From Litoditis marina (taxonomy: Eukaryota > Nematoda > Chromadorea > Rhabditida > Rhabditidae), in assembly GCA_964036275.1 (NCBI GenBank), contig OZ038436.1, forward strand, positions 21,107,904 through 21,171,903: 64,000 bases of DNA. The letters are read 5' to 3'. Below, piece after piece: positions 36,916-48,700 of this stretch (positions are counted from its first letter, which is position 1; each line of letters begins with the position of its first letter). The position numbers and the translations under genes were made by a program. Below the pieces are notes generated by a model. The model worked only from the letters and a program-made list of their open reading frames with translations, was not told the DNA's origin and did no database searches.

Positions 36916-37635
36916 GTTCACTCCTATTCTGGTTCATCAGTTCAATTTGTTTGTTTATCTTGGAATGAGCAATCAGTAGACTACTCATCCAAAAGCGGAT
37001 ATAATACACCGCGCGCCCAGAATCCGAATAATAATCTGCAATCATAAAATACAGCTGCATTGTATGTGTTTTACATTTCACATCCTATCTCAAGCTCTCA
37101 AGCGAAGTTCAGAAAAGAGTGTAACTAACACATTCGGACAAAAGTGGCTTTTCTTTTGTGTTCCAGAAAAAATTGTCAGTTTCACAATACAAAGCGTTAC
37201 ATTTTTCGTATTGGGAAACTACACTTTATTCTAAAAACAGAGAACTTTTTACATTTTTTTGAATCGGTATGGTTTCGGTTTTAGTCTGATTCGGGGTCGG
37301 GTACCTGAATAAGCATTACTTGCCTCTTGTTTCTATTAACGATAGCAAGAAATCATGTCGTGAGAATGCTACCTAACAATCATGTTCCGGTTGGATGCAA
37401 TGTATTTCTTACATTAACTTTCTTGTAACCATGATACTTGCAACTGTAACTATTTCGGTAACTTGTAATTTTACTGAAATGCGGTGTATTTACTAGGATT
37501 GTAACTGGATCCGTGTCATGTTTTATCTCTGTTTGCCTCCGCAGTCAATACGTGATGAGGTCCAGATGTTGCCAAGACTTCTCAAAAACGACTAGGCTCA
37601 ATCTAAAATTATGTATTCTTCATCTATTTAAATAT

Positions 37636-37790
37636 TTAACACTTTTCATCTTAGAGTTCTCGTTATATAACAGTGTCGGAGTGTATGATACTCTCCAACA
37701 CTGTTATGTATGATACATATATTTTTTTAACACTTTTTCATCTAACCGTTCTCGTTACAGGACGTTGGAGTGTATGATACCAAAATCTTT
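37636..37790. repeat. Direct repeat with hairpin
   Basis: TTTAACACTTTTCATCT to GGAGTGTATGATAC occurs twice, about 92 bases apart. The first copy is followed by an inverted arm that makes a hairpin of ATAACAGTGT with ACACTGTTAT. Confidence 0.6.
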
Positions 37791-38230
37791 CCCCGATTGC
37801 AAACTGATTACTTAGGGAGTATTTGAGGTATATTTGTTAATTCAACCGATTGAGTAGTAACATTTGTTCCAATTTTTTCACTTCACGGATCTTCTTCATA
37901 GATCATAGATTTCTCTGTACCCAATTCTCAGTTTTTCAAATGCTCTCTGTGTGCTCTCACACAAAATCTGCATTCATACAACTGCACGTTTCCTTGAACA
38001 AAATTAGCATTCATTAGCATTCAGTGAAGACCAAAGATCAAATCTCATGCAGTACTCCGAGCGAATTCGATTCAAAACTTCCTCTCTCAACCTTCTCTCA
38101 AAAAACGACGTGATCTAAACGTGGTCAGATATGAGTTGCGAAAAAATGGCCGGCGAGGTGCTAACTCATAACGTCTTTTCGACGTATGAGCATCTCTCCT
38201 TGAGAAAAGAAACCAAAATATTGTTTGCAG

Positions 38231-38354
38231 TTAAAGAAGAACGATTATGTGGATCAATCGCAACGCTTCAGTCCTTTAAACTGCAATACCCTTTTCAGTT
38301 GCAGTTTAAAGGACCGATGCGTCGGGATTGGTCCACATAATCGTCCTACTTTAA
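38231..38354. mobile_element. TTAA-flanked 124 bp MITE, copy 4
   Basis: TTAA at both edges encloses inverted ends AGAAGAACGATTATGTGG and its near complement. It lies about 670 bases upstream of the first Ly6-like gene. Confidence 0.85.
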
Positions 38355-38620
38355 ATAGATTTTTCCACATGCAATTGCATGATAACCAGCCGAGAGCCGT
38401 TTCGGTGGAGATTGGCTCAATTTTGCGCCCGTGGCTCGTTGTTTTCTCTTTTCGTTAGTTTGGAATGCACCGCCCGTTCACGCCTCAACGCATTCGAATA
38501 GCCTCATATTCAATGATTATGCAATCGCGGACCATTATCTGATTCACTTTTTAGCCAAGCTGTCACCATTTTCAGCCCCCTAATTCAATGTTGCGCGTCA
38601 TTGTATACTAAAAGTAAATG

Positions 38621-38733
38621 GAATAATCACGTAAAGTAAGCATTCTAATGAGGCATCGTGCACTTTGTAATTGCACGTTTTTGAGTTCGTTCAATATGTG
38701 TTACGGGACTGTGCCATTGATTAACAGTATATT
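38621..38733. repeat. 115 bp dispersed direct repeat, second copy
   Basis: This is the partner of 36799-36915. It ends about 295 bases before the start codon of the first Ly6-like gene. Confidence 0.65.
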
Positions 38734-39027
38734 TCAGCTTTGAAAGTTACAGTTTTCTTCGAGGAATAGAGATGTTTTTTCGACGTTGTCGAAAATTAAC
38801 GGTAAACTTCTTAACAGTGAAGTTATTAATTTTGATTGGGTTTCTCCAACTCAGCTTTTTTGCAAGTTTATCTATTTTTAACTCAGAGGAACTTAAAAAT
38901 AACTAATTGTGAAAGTTAATTATCATGTTTCATTTATTTGTATTTTGATTACACTGCTCGTTCATATGTGAACCGCTCACACATTCAAAGAATAGCTCAG
39001 TGTTTCAGCGCAGATGATCACACTGGA

Positions 39028-40781
39028 ATGACTCGTGTTTTGAATCTGACCTTTCTTTTCTGTTCGATCTATCTCGGCTTGGCTACCAACTACTGCAACC
39101 TATGCTCTGATGGAAACATTGAAACGGTATGTTTACATCCTCAATCCTCATACTTTCTACGTTTGAAGAACTACTAAACACATTGTTCTTGGCACACTCT
39201 CGAACGAACGCTTTTGAAGTTCTCCATTTCCAACGAGGGTGCCTCACAAGGTGACTGTTGAAAAATCAGTACGAGATGCGGAATATCGTAATTAAATCGC
39301 GATCTAAGAACTTTTTTCAGAAAATAAGTAAATATGTGTATTTTAGCACTACGGTAGTTTCTTCGTGAATCCGCGTGAAGTTCAAGATGGGTACCGAAAC
39401 AGAGTGATGAGATGTGACAGGTGAGCCGTGGCAACCAAAAAACATCCGAAAATTAGTTTATAGATGTCTTTTAACGAATTTGTGAATAAAAATCTTTGTT
39501 GATGGATTGCGCCTTTACTCCGTTTCAGCAGCTCGTGAAAGTTTACTGTACATTTTATATAGTTGTTTTGACTGGTTACGATATTTTATGATCACCTGAA
39601 AAACACCCAAAAGTTAGAGTGCTCAAAACGTTTGTCAAAAGCTACTCAGGTGGTTGAAAAGTCTCCCAGTTAGAAACACATATAAGCTGTATTTAAGTTT
39701 TACTGTGTAAGACCAGTTGCATAGTTCAATTCAGGCTGAATGTAACGACACAGGAATGCGCTGGAAGATGTTTCTCTCTGAATGTCACTTCACTTCACAT
39801 AAAGACACGGAAACTTCTCTCATTCGGTAAGAAAGTTAGTAGCACAGTGGAAACCAGTCGAACACAATGAAAAACTGATATCTGTTATCAAAAAGTCTAT
39901 TATCAAAAATTTGTTATTGTATTTTTTTTAATGTGCAATGACAAAATGCACAATCAGTTGTGATTCTTTCCACTTGCTCTCGCTATCCAGAATAAGTTTT
40001 CCCATTTAATCGTTGGCGGATGGCGACCCGACGCAAGGTGCATAATAAATCTTATACTAATTCACCGAAAGTTACAAACTCTCATTCAGGTTGACATGAC
40101 GAAACCACACACAGTGAGTTTGTAACTTTAAGTGTATCATAAGACTGTTTTCACAGTTCACGTAAAATATCCCCGAGTTTACATGGGCGTACTTTAGAAT
40201 GTTCATAATACCCTCAGGCGTTTCCTATGGATGTGCGAGTTCAATTCTGTCCGAGCAGTCAGAGGTGGACGGATGTAGCGACACAGATATTCAGCTGAGG
40301 TCAGTTCAAGAGAAAAGGGCTAGACCTAATCTCATCATTATCGGCTAGTTACCAAGTATTCATTGTATTGATTTTGACACTGCTATATTTTTCGAATCCT
40401 CACCAATAATAACCAACAAGCTATGAATAATATGGGATACACATACACCGTATGAGAGTTGCTAACAGGTATCGAAAGATCAAGATCAAAACGTCTATCG
40501 ATAGATCAAAAATTCCGAGTGGTTTGTTAAGATCAAAAACAGGCTTAACCTTCGGCTGATTTGTTTCGGAATTCACATTTTAGTGTTATGTTTCCAGAAC
40601 AGTACCCCCTTACGTTGTGCAAGCCAGAGTATGCCAATGTGGCGGAGACTTGTGCAATACCGTCGTCCTCAATAACGAAGAAGATGAAAGAAGAGTAGAA
40701 GAAAATCTCTCCGTTTCTTCAGTTTCAAAAATATGCTTATTTCATCTCCCAACTATATTTTTTGTATTCCATTTTATCTGA
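39028..40781 (+). CDS. Ly6/uPAR-like (three-finger) protein, probably GPI-anchored
   Basis: Five phase-consistent exons (39028-39126, 39347-39420, 39735-39826, 40218-40299, 40598-40781) give 176 residues. A signal peptide (LNLTFLFCSIYLGLA) is followed by Cys23 and Cys26 (YCNLC). Further cysteines are at 56, 66, 70, 94, 108, 128, 130 and 135. Ten cysteines starting CxxC and closing with CxCGGDLCN match the LU domain of Ly6 proteins, extracellular three-finger folds that act as ligands or channel and receptor modulators. The last 20 residues (ICLFHLPTIFFVFHFI region) are hydrophobic and end at the stop codon, as in GPI-anchored proteins. There is an N-glycosylation sequon in LNVTS. The start lies 19 bases after TGTTTCAG, a likely trans-splice site. 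AATAAA at 40871 is a good poly(A) signal. The exact ligand or partner cannot be told. Confidence 0.82.
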
Positions 40782-40991
40782 TATGACCATGATGGTTAAT
40801 GTTTGATATTTGGTTTTCGAAAAAGCCAGCGCTCCCGATCGAAATGTGCCTTGTAATATAAACATGACGAAATAAATATTTCATTAAACTCTTCAAAAAT
40901 GCATTTTCTTTCTCTCAAACTCGTATTTTTTTGGTGACCGAAAGGTCTCGGTTCAGGTATGACTTTTGGGGAAATCGAGCGACCGTTGTGG

Positions 40992-41100
40992 CTAAGGTGT
41001 AGGGTTGTTAAAGTCGAACATTTTCGACTCGAGTTGAACTCAAAACTCAAAAACTCGAAAACTTGAAATTTTGAACTCGATTAACAAGCCTACTAAGGTG
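40992..41100. mobile_element. 93 bp hAT-like MITE with perfect 8 bp duplication
   Basis: The element 41000-41092 begins TAGGGTTGTTAA and ends TTAACAAGCCTA. CTAAGGTG is present on both sides (40992-40999 and 41093-41100). The interior is AACTCGAAA-rich, like the copies at 28778 and 47195. Confidence 0.88.
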
Positions 41101-41525
41101 CCACCCACAACTCAACACCAACGACACCATCACTGCCAAACTTCTGTGACTGACCATTGCAAGTTCCGTAAGGAACTTTGAAGAATAGCGGTAACTTTAA
41201 CTTCAATTTTAAATTTTTTGTGTAACCTAGTCACTTTCTGAACAAATTTCCGAACTGTAGGCGTGAGAAACTCGAACTGCTTCTCACTTTCTCACGATTC
41301 TTGTCTCGCTGGGGTATTCTATTGTTTGCGCTTCTCCGGTCGAAAGTCAAGTCGCCTTTGATATAGTCAGTTCAATTGTTACGCCAAATCCTACCGTACT
41401 CAGTGGGTTTTGGATGGAAAACGTTGCCCACTCGCAAAAAATATTCTGTTTGAAAGTTTGTACGACAATACACGTGTGAAGTCATACTGTCAGTGTCCAC
41501 GCAGGAATGGCGACAACTACAGCGA

Positions 41526-41751
41526 GAGATGTATAAATAAACAACGGGAGAGATAAAGAACGAGAAAATGAGAAAGAGTGAGAGATGGACATCGAGATAG
41601 AGAGGGGGAGGAGGGGAAGAAAAAACCAAAGAAACGCATAAGAGGAAGAGAGAACGAGGAAGAGAAAGAGGAAAGGAGAAAGCGAGAGAGCGAGAGATAA
41701 GGAGAAAGAGGGAGAGAAAGAGATAGAAGAGAGCAGGGGGGGGGGGGGGGG
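41526..41751 (+). repeat. Purine-rich GAGA tract ending in a run of 16 G
   Basis: Nearly all bases are A or G for over 200 bases, with GAGAGA and AGAAAGAG units. G16 lies at 41736-41751. A long purine strand can form triplex DNA. The open frame on the minus strand here (S/L/P-rich) is a by-product of the low complexity. Confidence 0.85.
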
Positions 41752-42229
41752 TTCCTCTTCGAAGCCAGACAGTGCAGTGCTTGTATAACGAGCCCCAGAC
41801 AGGGCAACTGACCTTTTTATTAACCAGATGTCCCTGTCTGCCCCGTAGGAACATTTGTCGGAGTTTTGCGCAGAAACGAAACGCGCTTATATGAATTTAA
41901 TTGCTTAAACGTAGATAAATAAATCAACGTTATTCAAATCTTGAACGAAATTATTATGGTTTATGTATTTAATGTACAAACCTTTGTACTAGCCATTATG
42001 TCTCCGTCTGCCCCGTAGGAAATTTGGCAGCGAACCGCGATATTAATTGCCTAATTTATTACTCATATTCTATTTTTCCTCAGTCAATTAACTAAATAAA
42101 AGATTCTGCACTGAAATGAAATGTGATATATGATATGAAAACATTCGAGCACATGAAACCTGGCCAATTGAAATATTTATTAAAGTGCCCGTCTTTTTCT
42201 AGATCCCAAGTGTATCCTCTCGTGTAAAT

Positions 42230-42480
42230 GCTGACCTATTCACCCCATACTCTCTCCTCTTCTCCCTCTGTATCTAATAGTCTCCATTTCTCTCTCTCTA
42301 GCTCTCTCTCACTCTCTTTTTCCTCTCTTTTTTCCCTCCCCGATCATTGTACCAGCGTTTTTCTATCGCTCTCTAGTAAAGTTCGTTTCTCTCCACACTC
42401 AATCTCTCTCTCTCTATATTATATACCTCTCTTTCCCCTCTTTCTATGACTGTCTCTCTTCTCTCCTCCCATCCCGAACA
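42230..42480. repeat. Pyrimidine-rich CT tract
   Basis: Imperfect TCTCTC repeats run for about 250 bases. The strand bias is opposite to the purine tract 500 bases upstream, so the two could pair in a transcript. Confidence 0.75.
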
Positions 42481-44734
42481 TCAGCGTTACAGTGTTGTGT
42501 GTCAATCTGAATTGTTTATACTTTTTCCAACTCTCTCATCACTATCTTCCCACGCTTTTCCGATTGATATTTAACGAGAGAGAAGAATAGTTTCCATTCA
42601 CACTCTCCCATCTAACACCACCATCTAAACTTCTCGTGAGAACAAAACACAAAGTACAATCTGACCTTTAGAGCGTGAGTTGCGATCACGCGGAATTACA
42701 TCGATAAACTGACAAAGGTCATGATCATGTACTAGTACAGTATATCTACTTTAATATTACGGAGAGATAGTTTATTTAGTAGTACATGATATATTAAACA
42801 ATCAGTACACCTGCTGTTTACGCTTCGTGAGTAAGAGGAGTCCCTCTCGGAATTGCATTTTGAAACTAACATCAGCACACAGTTGCGCTTAGTTGACCGT
42901 TCCTTTATGACGTGAAAAACAATGTCATTCTTAGCAATCTTCGATTTTTTTTTCGAACTGTCTGCGACCCTTTTATCAATTCAGGCTCTGTCATTTTGTG
43001 AAAATTCAAAAATGTAATAAATTTTTGCTATTTTAAAACTAAAAATTTAATAAGTTTTTGCTTTTCAACATGATTAATCGGAAGGTCTTCTCCAGGAAAG
43101 TTTCTGTATACCAATCATCTGTAATCTAACCTTTGTTCTCTACATCGTTGATAAAGTGCATTATTTAGGTGTAATAGGACAACACAACAGTTTAGTCATC
43201 TGTATTACTACCGTTTCTAATCACACCAAGCATAAAGCAAATTATATAAATTTCTTCCACAGTTCAATTACCTTCTAGAACTAAAAATCCTGGTTGCAAA
43301 CTTTCAAAGTTGCTTAAGTTTAGGTTCCTTCCATGGAATTTCACGTTCGGTTTTCAGTTTCCAACGTGTTTGTAAACACTATATATTATGAACTGAACGA
43401 ATTACATTTTTAGGCCTCTGGAACAGCACTTTTCGTTCCAATGTGAACCCTGGGCGACCATAAAACGTTGTTCTATTCGCAATTTCCTTTTGTCGGTCAA
43501 TATTGTAATATTCGTTCAGCGATATGTTGGTATAAAAGCATATGTGGCGATCTTTGCTGCTCTCCCTTGAAGGTTGATGGTGAAGTAGATATCTCCATTC
43601 TCATCTATCATTGTTCACAGCTCTGCTATACTAGAACTACCAGAAACTTTCACGTTTTACGTAAAATACGCGAGAAAAAGGTTCACGTTCCTAATATTGT
43701 CTTTTGAGTTTCGATGTATCATGTACTCTGTTCATGTCCCTGAAAAATGGCCGAAGAGCTAGGAACTTTATTACCACTATATTCTATACACAGAGTAACA
43801 AATTATGTCCACAAACGCTTGAAACTTCGTCGGAACAGTACCGAAAGGTCTTCTTTCTTTTTCTTTTGGAGACTTGAATTTTATCAATAATATGGTTCAC
43901 ATTAATATGTTTCGTACTTCGTTATTGCATATAACCCCAGTTTCAACGCATTTTCTCTAGAATAACGTTCAGTTCGATGTTTCCAATTATTTTGATGCAT
44001 TGGTACTTCTTCCACAGTACGAGCGCGGTATGGTATACTATTCCGTTCAATTTATTTTACTATTCAGTTCTGAAATTATGAAAAAAAATCTGCTCATTGG
44101 ACTTTTGGTCGATTTTAGTTGTTGTTTTTCTGAATACTTCTTTTTCAAGTTTTTTTTATCAGTCGAACTACCTTTGCTTTTCCCTTTTCGCATTCACCCA
44201 CAAAATCATCTGGGGTGAAAATATGAAAGTAACGTTCCCATATCCGTAATAAGCTTTGGAAATATAAGATGTGTTGTTTCTGTTCTCAGCTGGAAATCAT
44301 TGTTAATATCGATTTGTGTAATTTCAAATGTTGAAAAAAAAAAAAAAAACAAAAACCCAGTGCGCTGTGACATCACGAAAACAAAATCCCAGGAATTTAT
44401 GACAAAAAGACCGGAAACGATCGAGTCATCAAAGATCCCGAAATATCACCTGATATTTCACAAAAACTAATATGTTTGTATTCAGTGAATTATAAGAACA
44501 GCACAAAGGTAGTTGTGATGCAAGAGAGGACGAGCGTCAGGCTCTCATTACTTCTATTCATACATGGTTGACGCTCACTCCAACTTCAGCCCACGTATAC
44601 GTCTCGAACCTTCTAGAGAGTCAGGCTTCATTTCTGTTCAATAACTGCTGTGATGCCTCTCCACATTCCAACCCACTTTTCCTATCTCATTCATTATCAC
44701 GCTGAGCAAGTCCCAGCATCAGATCAGGCCCAAC

Positions 44735-44875
44735 AAATTCGCATCACCAAACTTGATCTACCAACCAACCAACAAATTTGCATCACCAAACTTGATCTAC
44801 CAACCAACCAACTGATTCTGATCTTGCTACCGCCAAACTTGATCTTGATCTACCTGATCTACCTAACTTGAGCAT
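44735..44875 (+). repeat. Tandem CACCAAACTTGATCTACCAA repeat
   Basis: Units of about 41 bases containing GCATCACCAAACTTGATCTA and CCAACCAACCAA occur twice. They are followed by shorter CTTGATC/TACCTGATC variants. Confidence 0.75.
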
Positions 44876-45711
44876 CAGGTATACCAAACTGGAAAAATAC
44901 ACGTTTCATACTGTATCATATGTGCCACCGTGTATCGTTAATTTGATATACATCAATGCAACTTCCTTCATCAGATTAGCGAGTGGGCTCATATTTGTTC
45001 ATTTTCTCAAATAATACGACAACTTATTACCATAACATGTTGATTGTGTTTTGATAATATCAATCTGCTCATTCCCAACGACGATATGTTACTCTTCTGA
45101 CACAAAACACACGTGAAATGTTCCGAAAAGACTTTCACAGTTTCAAATTTGCCGCTTTTCAGTGTCTGGACCCTCCTCTCTCATCAGTCTCTTTCTTTCA
45201 GCTGGCACAAAGCCAACTCCATTGACTATCGTGTTTTCCTGTCTGATACCACCCTCTTACTCTAGAAAAACATTTCGGTCTTCAGTCTACTGAAGTCAAA
45301 AGTCTACTGAAGTCAAAAGTTACGTATAATATGTAAAACTTTCAATAAACTTATTACCTCGTGATTTCTGCTGTGTATCAGACGTTGAACGCAACTATGT
45401 CTTCGACTAGCAGTGTACTGCGCGAAGTTTGATTGAAAATCACTGTCAAAAACTGGCTTCTCTCTTTCTCTGATCTATGTCTTTTTGATGGCTTTCCAGT
45501 ACAGTCATGCTCCTGCTGTAACCGTTTTTCATCTCGAATGTCTGACTTCGAGAGACCGATCATATATCTAAGGTCGTTTTTTAATGGGTTATATTTGCCT
45601 GAAATACATTAGCTCATCCAATCCTACACTAAAAGTGAATTACATTTTTGAATCGTAAGTTTGCGATTTCGCACGGAACACGCATAAACTAACCTATTCT
45701 ATGAATAACGT

Positions 45712-48700
45712 ATGTGGCTTCAACCCATTCGCATTTTGTTGTCTAAGCTGTTGGTATTTCGACAATACCTCACCCTACCTACTGCAGGGTACAACTGTCT
45801 CCGCGAGCTGGTGACGGGAAGTGAGAAGGCATGGTGCGGGCAGTCTGTTTCTTCATTCTCTTGTCTTTTATCGATTTCACATTTTCTGCCGCACGGGAGT
45901 GTGCGTACTGTAGAGATGTGGAGATATACCATGTGAGTGACGCATTGAGCACATAAACCGAGAAAGGGACGAGAGAATTCGAGAATTCTCACGGCGACGA
46001 CCTATAAGGCATTAGAGATGCATTTTTCGACAAAACAAAAAGAAAAAAAGAGTAAGTTGATTAATATAAGCATTTAAGTACGATAGGGTGAACATTTCTT
46101 ACTTCGGAGAACACTTTTGACGGTATTGAGTCAACGTTTTAATGAACAGGACTATAACAGAGTTATTAAATTCCACCATTTCTCCACAAGTGTCGTGCGA
46201 TTGTGATTGTGGTACAAGTAACATTGCATGTTACGTTCAACGTGACCTAAAATCTGAAAAAAAGGATTAGTTTTTGGTTGAACCAGTGCACTTTCTCGTG
46301 CCACCTCGAGTACGCATTCGATCACCGGAACAAAAATCTACTACCACAATAATACCTAGGTTGAAAACAGTAGAACTCGAAAAAACTGTAATTGGTTTTA
46401 TAGTTAGTTAAAGAACTATGCATTTAATCCATAGCTATAATTATATTGTTCGGTTTTCTTCAGAACTACAAAGACTACAAGGGATGGACGGCGAAAATGA
46501 ACAGCGGCGACCTCGGGCGGTATCGATGTTCCGGGGCCACCGAACAGCATACGGTGGGTGGAATGTTTCTCATGCCGTATGCAGAAGTATCCCAACTAGT
46601 AGATCCCAACCTACGTATCTTCAATCATACAGTACTTATCTGTCTTCAGCTAGGGCAAACCTCTCGTTAGATAGTACAATGGCGGGAGACGCGGGGTTAG
46701 ATGGAAGTGCCGGATAATTCTAGCATACTGTTCTTTCTCCTTCTTTGAATTCTCCAGTTATGTGGATTTTATGAGTTTGTGCAGCTTCTTGGCACAGTTC
46801 CACCATTAACTTTTCCAAAGTTATATCTAATCTCGTTCCTTTCATGAGAATAGACATTGCTGAGGTTTTTTTCTCCGTTTCTGGTTCTCTCTCTTTTTTC
46901 TCTCTCTCTCTATTTCAAAGTTCACTTCATATACTTTTTTGTTTTTGCAGACCAAGTGTGACCATTCGTGCATGCAGGTGCGGTACACTGTCAACTCAAA
47001 AAGTGAGTCACAAGATGAGACAAAAAGCTTATGTTGGTCTGACAGACCTCATTCAATCACTTACCAGATAACGAAATTCAAAAAGTTGAATAACTTGAAT
47101 TGATTTGATGTAGCAAACTTTATTTGAAGGAGTTCACAAAGAAACCACAAGACTACAAAAAAACAGCTTAGATTAGGGCTTTGATGAAGCGTACTAGGGT
47201 TGTGAAGATCGAAATCGAAAACCGATCATAATCGAAATAATCGAAATTTTGCCAAAATCGAAAAAGTCGAAACTCTAAAAACAGAGATAAGACCAAATGT
47301 GTTGAAAATTTCTGCCTAGTTTCAGTAGTACTCATTCTGCTTTGCAATGTTTTTATTTGTAAAAAATGTTGTAGGTTTTACGTTCATCGATACATTTTAT
47401 GCAGTATTCATTTCTCTCATTGTTGGTAAACTAATTTTTTGATGAGCACTTCCCCGACTTTTATGAGCTTGTTTTGTTGAAAGAAAAAAGCCCGGGCAGA
47501 ATCGAAATTTCGGTTTTCGACTTTTCGATTCTCGATCGAAAATCGAAAATCGAAAATCTGGAAAAATGCGAAAGTCGAAAATCGAAATAATCGTTTTTTT
47601 TCGAACATAAATTTCAAAATGGCTCGAAAGTCGAAAATCGAAATAATCGGTTTTTCATAATCGGTTAACAACCCTAAAGCGTACTTGTAAAACGTAACTG
47701 TTCAGCTCTTGATACTACCACACGCATAAAATACTACATAAACTGATCACATGTTTTCATGTATGTATTCTAGCATACTACTATCGCGACTGTATATTCG
47801 GACTGCTGTTCGAGACCCCGGAACTACAAGACTACACGGACTACCAAGGCACGGGACATCAGGAGAAGATCACCAGCAGTGGTGGGTGGCAATTCTGGAA
47901 TTGTTGTTAATTTCCTTCTGTGAGTTGGAATTCACAGTGCTATTACAACCTGGAACATTTCAAATAGCTAGGATAAGGTTGTCAAACTTGTTTACAATCT
48001 TTGAATTTTTAACCTTTCCTGTTTTCCTACCAAAGTTTTCACGAACAAACAGTCGAATAGAAACATAAACGTGTGACGGAAACAACACGAAACAACTTTT
48101 AGTTGAAGTATTGATTCCTACAGTATGTCACTTGTTCGATGGATGGCGACTGTTACCGCATCCTATAGCTAAGTGGCCAAATCTTCGTTGTAGTGTGATC
48201 TCCGTACACGTCATAATATCCGTACTTTAACCGAAAAACAAGGGGATCAAACTACAAACACAGTGGGATAGGGCTACATGAACCGTGTAGGCTTGAAGAG
48301 CGAATTCTATGGCACGAAAATGGTACTTTCTTTGTTCAACTACTGGTTGCAGGCGCACTCTGGCAATTCGACTTCTGCAATAACAGCAGTTGTTTTGGTG
48401 AGTTCCTATTTACTTTGTTCCTCACAAATGATATCATTCTTTTGTATAACAAATGTTTTCATGGGTTTTGACTGGGGAACAAAACGCGGTGAGAACCTTC
48501 TTCTTTCGAACTGGCTCAAGGGGTGGATAAAAATTGATGTTTTCAAAGATAAAGTAACATTTGCTATAGTTGTACTGAAAAATAGAACGCATTAGCGTGA
48601 AATTTAACAAACTGTCGGCTAACCAACCCTGCACTCAAGCGACCCAAATGAACAATGATATATTTTATAACTAGGCAAATTCTCACCGTTCGTTCCCAAA

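Larger units (their letters stand above)
35219..39027. other. Intergenic DNA between the four-helix and first Ly6-like genes
   Basis: The 3.8 kb hold no supported exon. Features are a TTCGAG-rich hAT-like right end at 35980-36109, a 115 bp dispersed direct repeat (36799-36915 and 38621-38733), a direct repeat plus hairpin at 37636-37785 and TTAA MITE copy 4 at 38231-38354. Confidence 0.55.
40782..45711. other. Intergenic DNA between the two Ly6-like genes
   Basis: About 4.9 kb with no secure exon. A signal-peptide exon for the next gene may be hidden here. It contains a hAT-like MITE at 41000, a purine-rich tract with a G run at 41526-41751, two copies of TCTGCCCCGTAGGAA (41833 and 42006), pyrimidine-rich sequence at 42230-42480, and tandem repeats at 44735-44870 and 45282-45320. 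Confidence 0.5.

Noticed and set aside
41372..41854. 160-residue open frame on the minus strand
   Set aside because: It is the complement of the purine-rich tract, giving runs of S, L and P, with no domain or splice context.
44735..44875. Tandem repeat considered as a CRISPR-like array
   Set aside because: There are only about two direct units with no spacers of even length, and the genome is eukaryotic.
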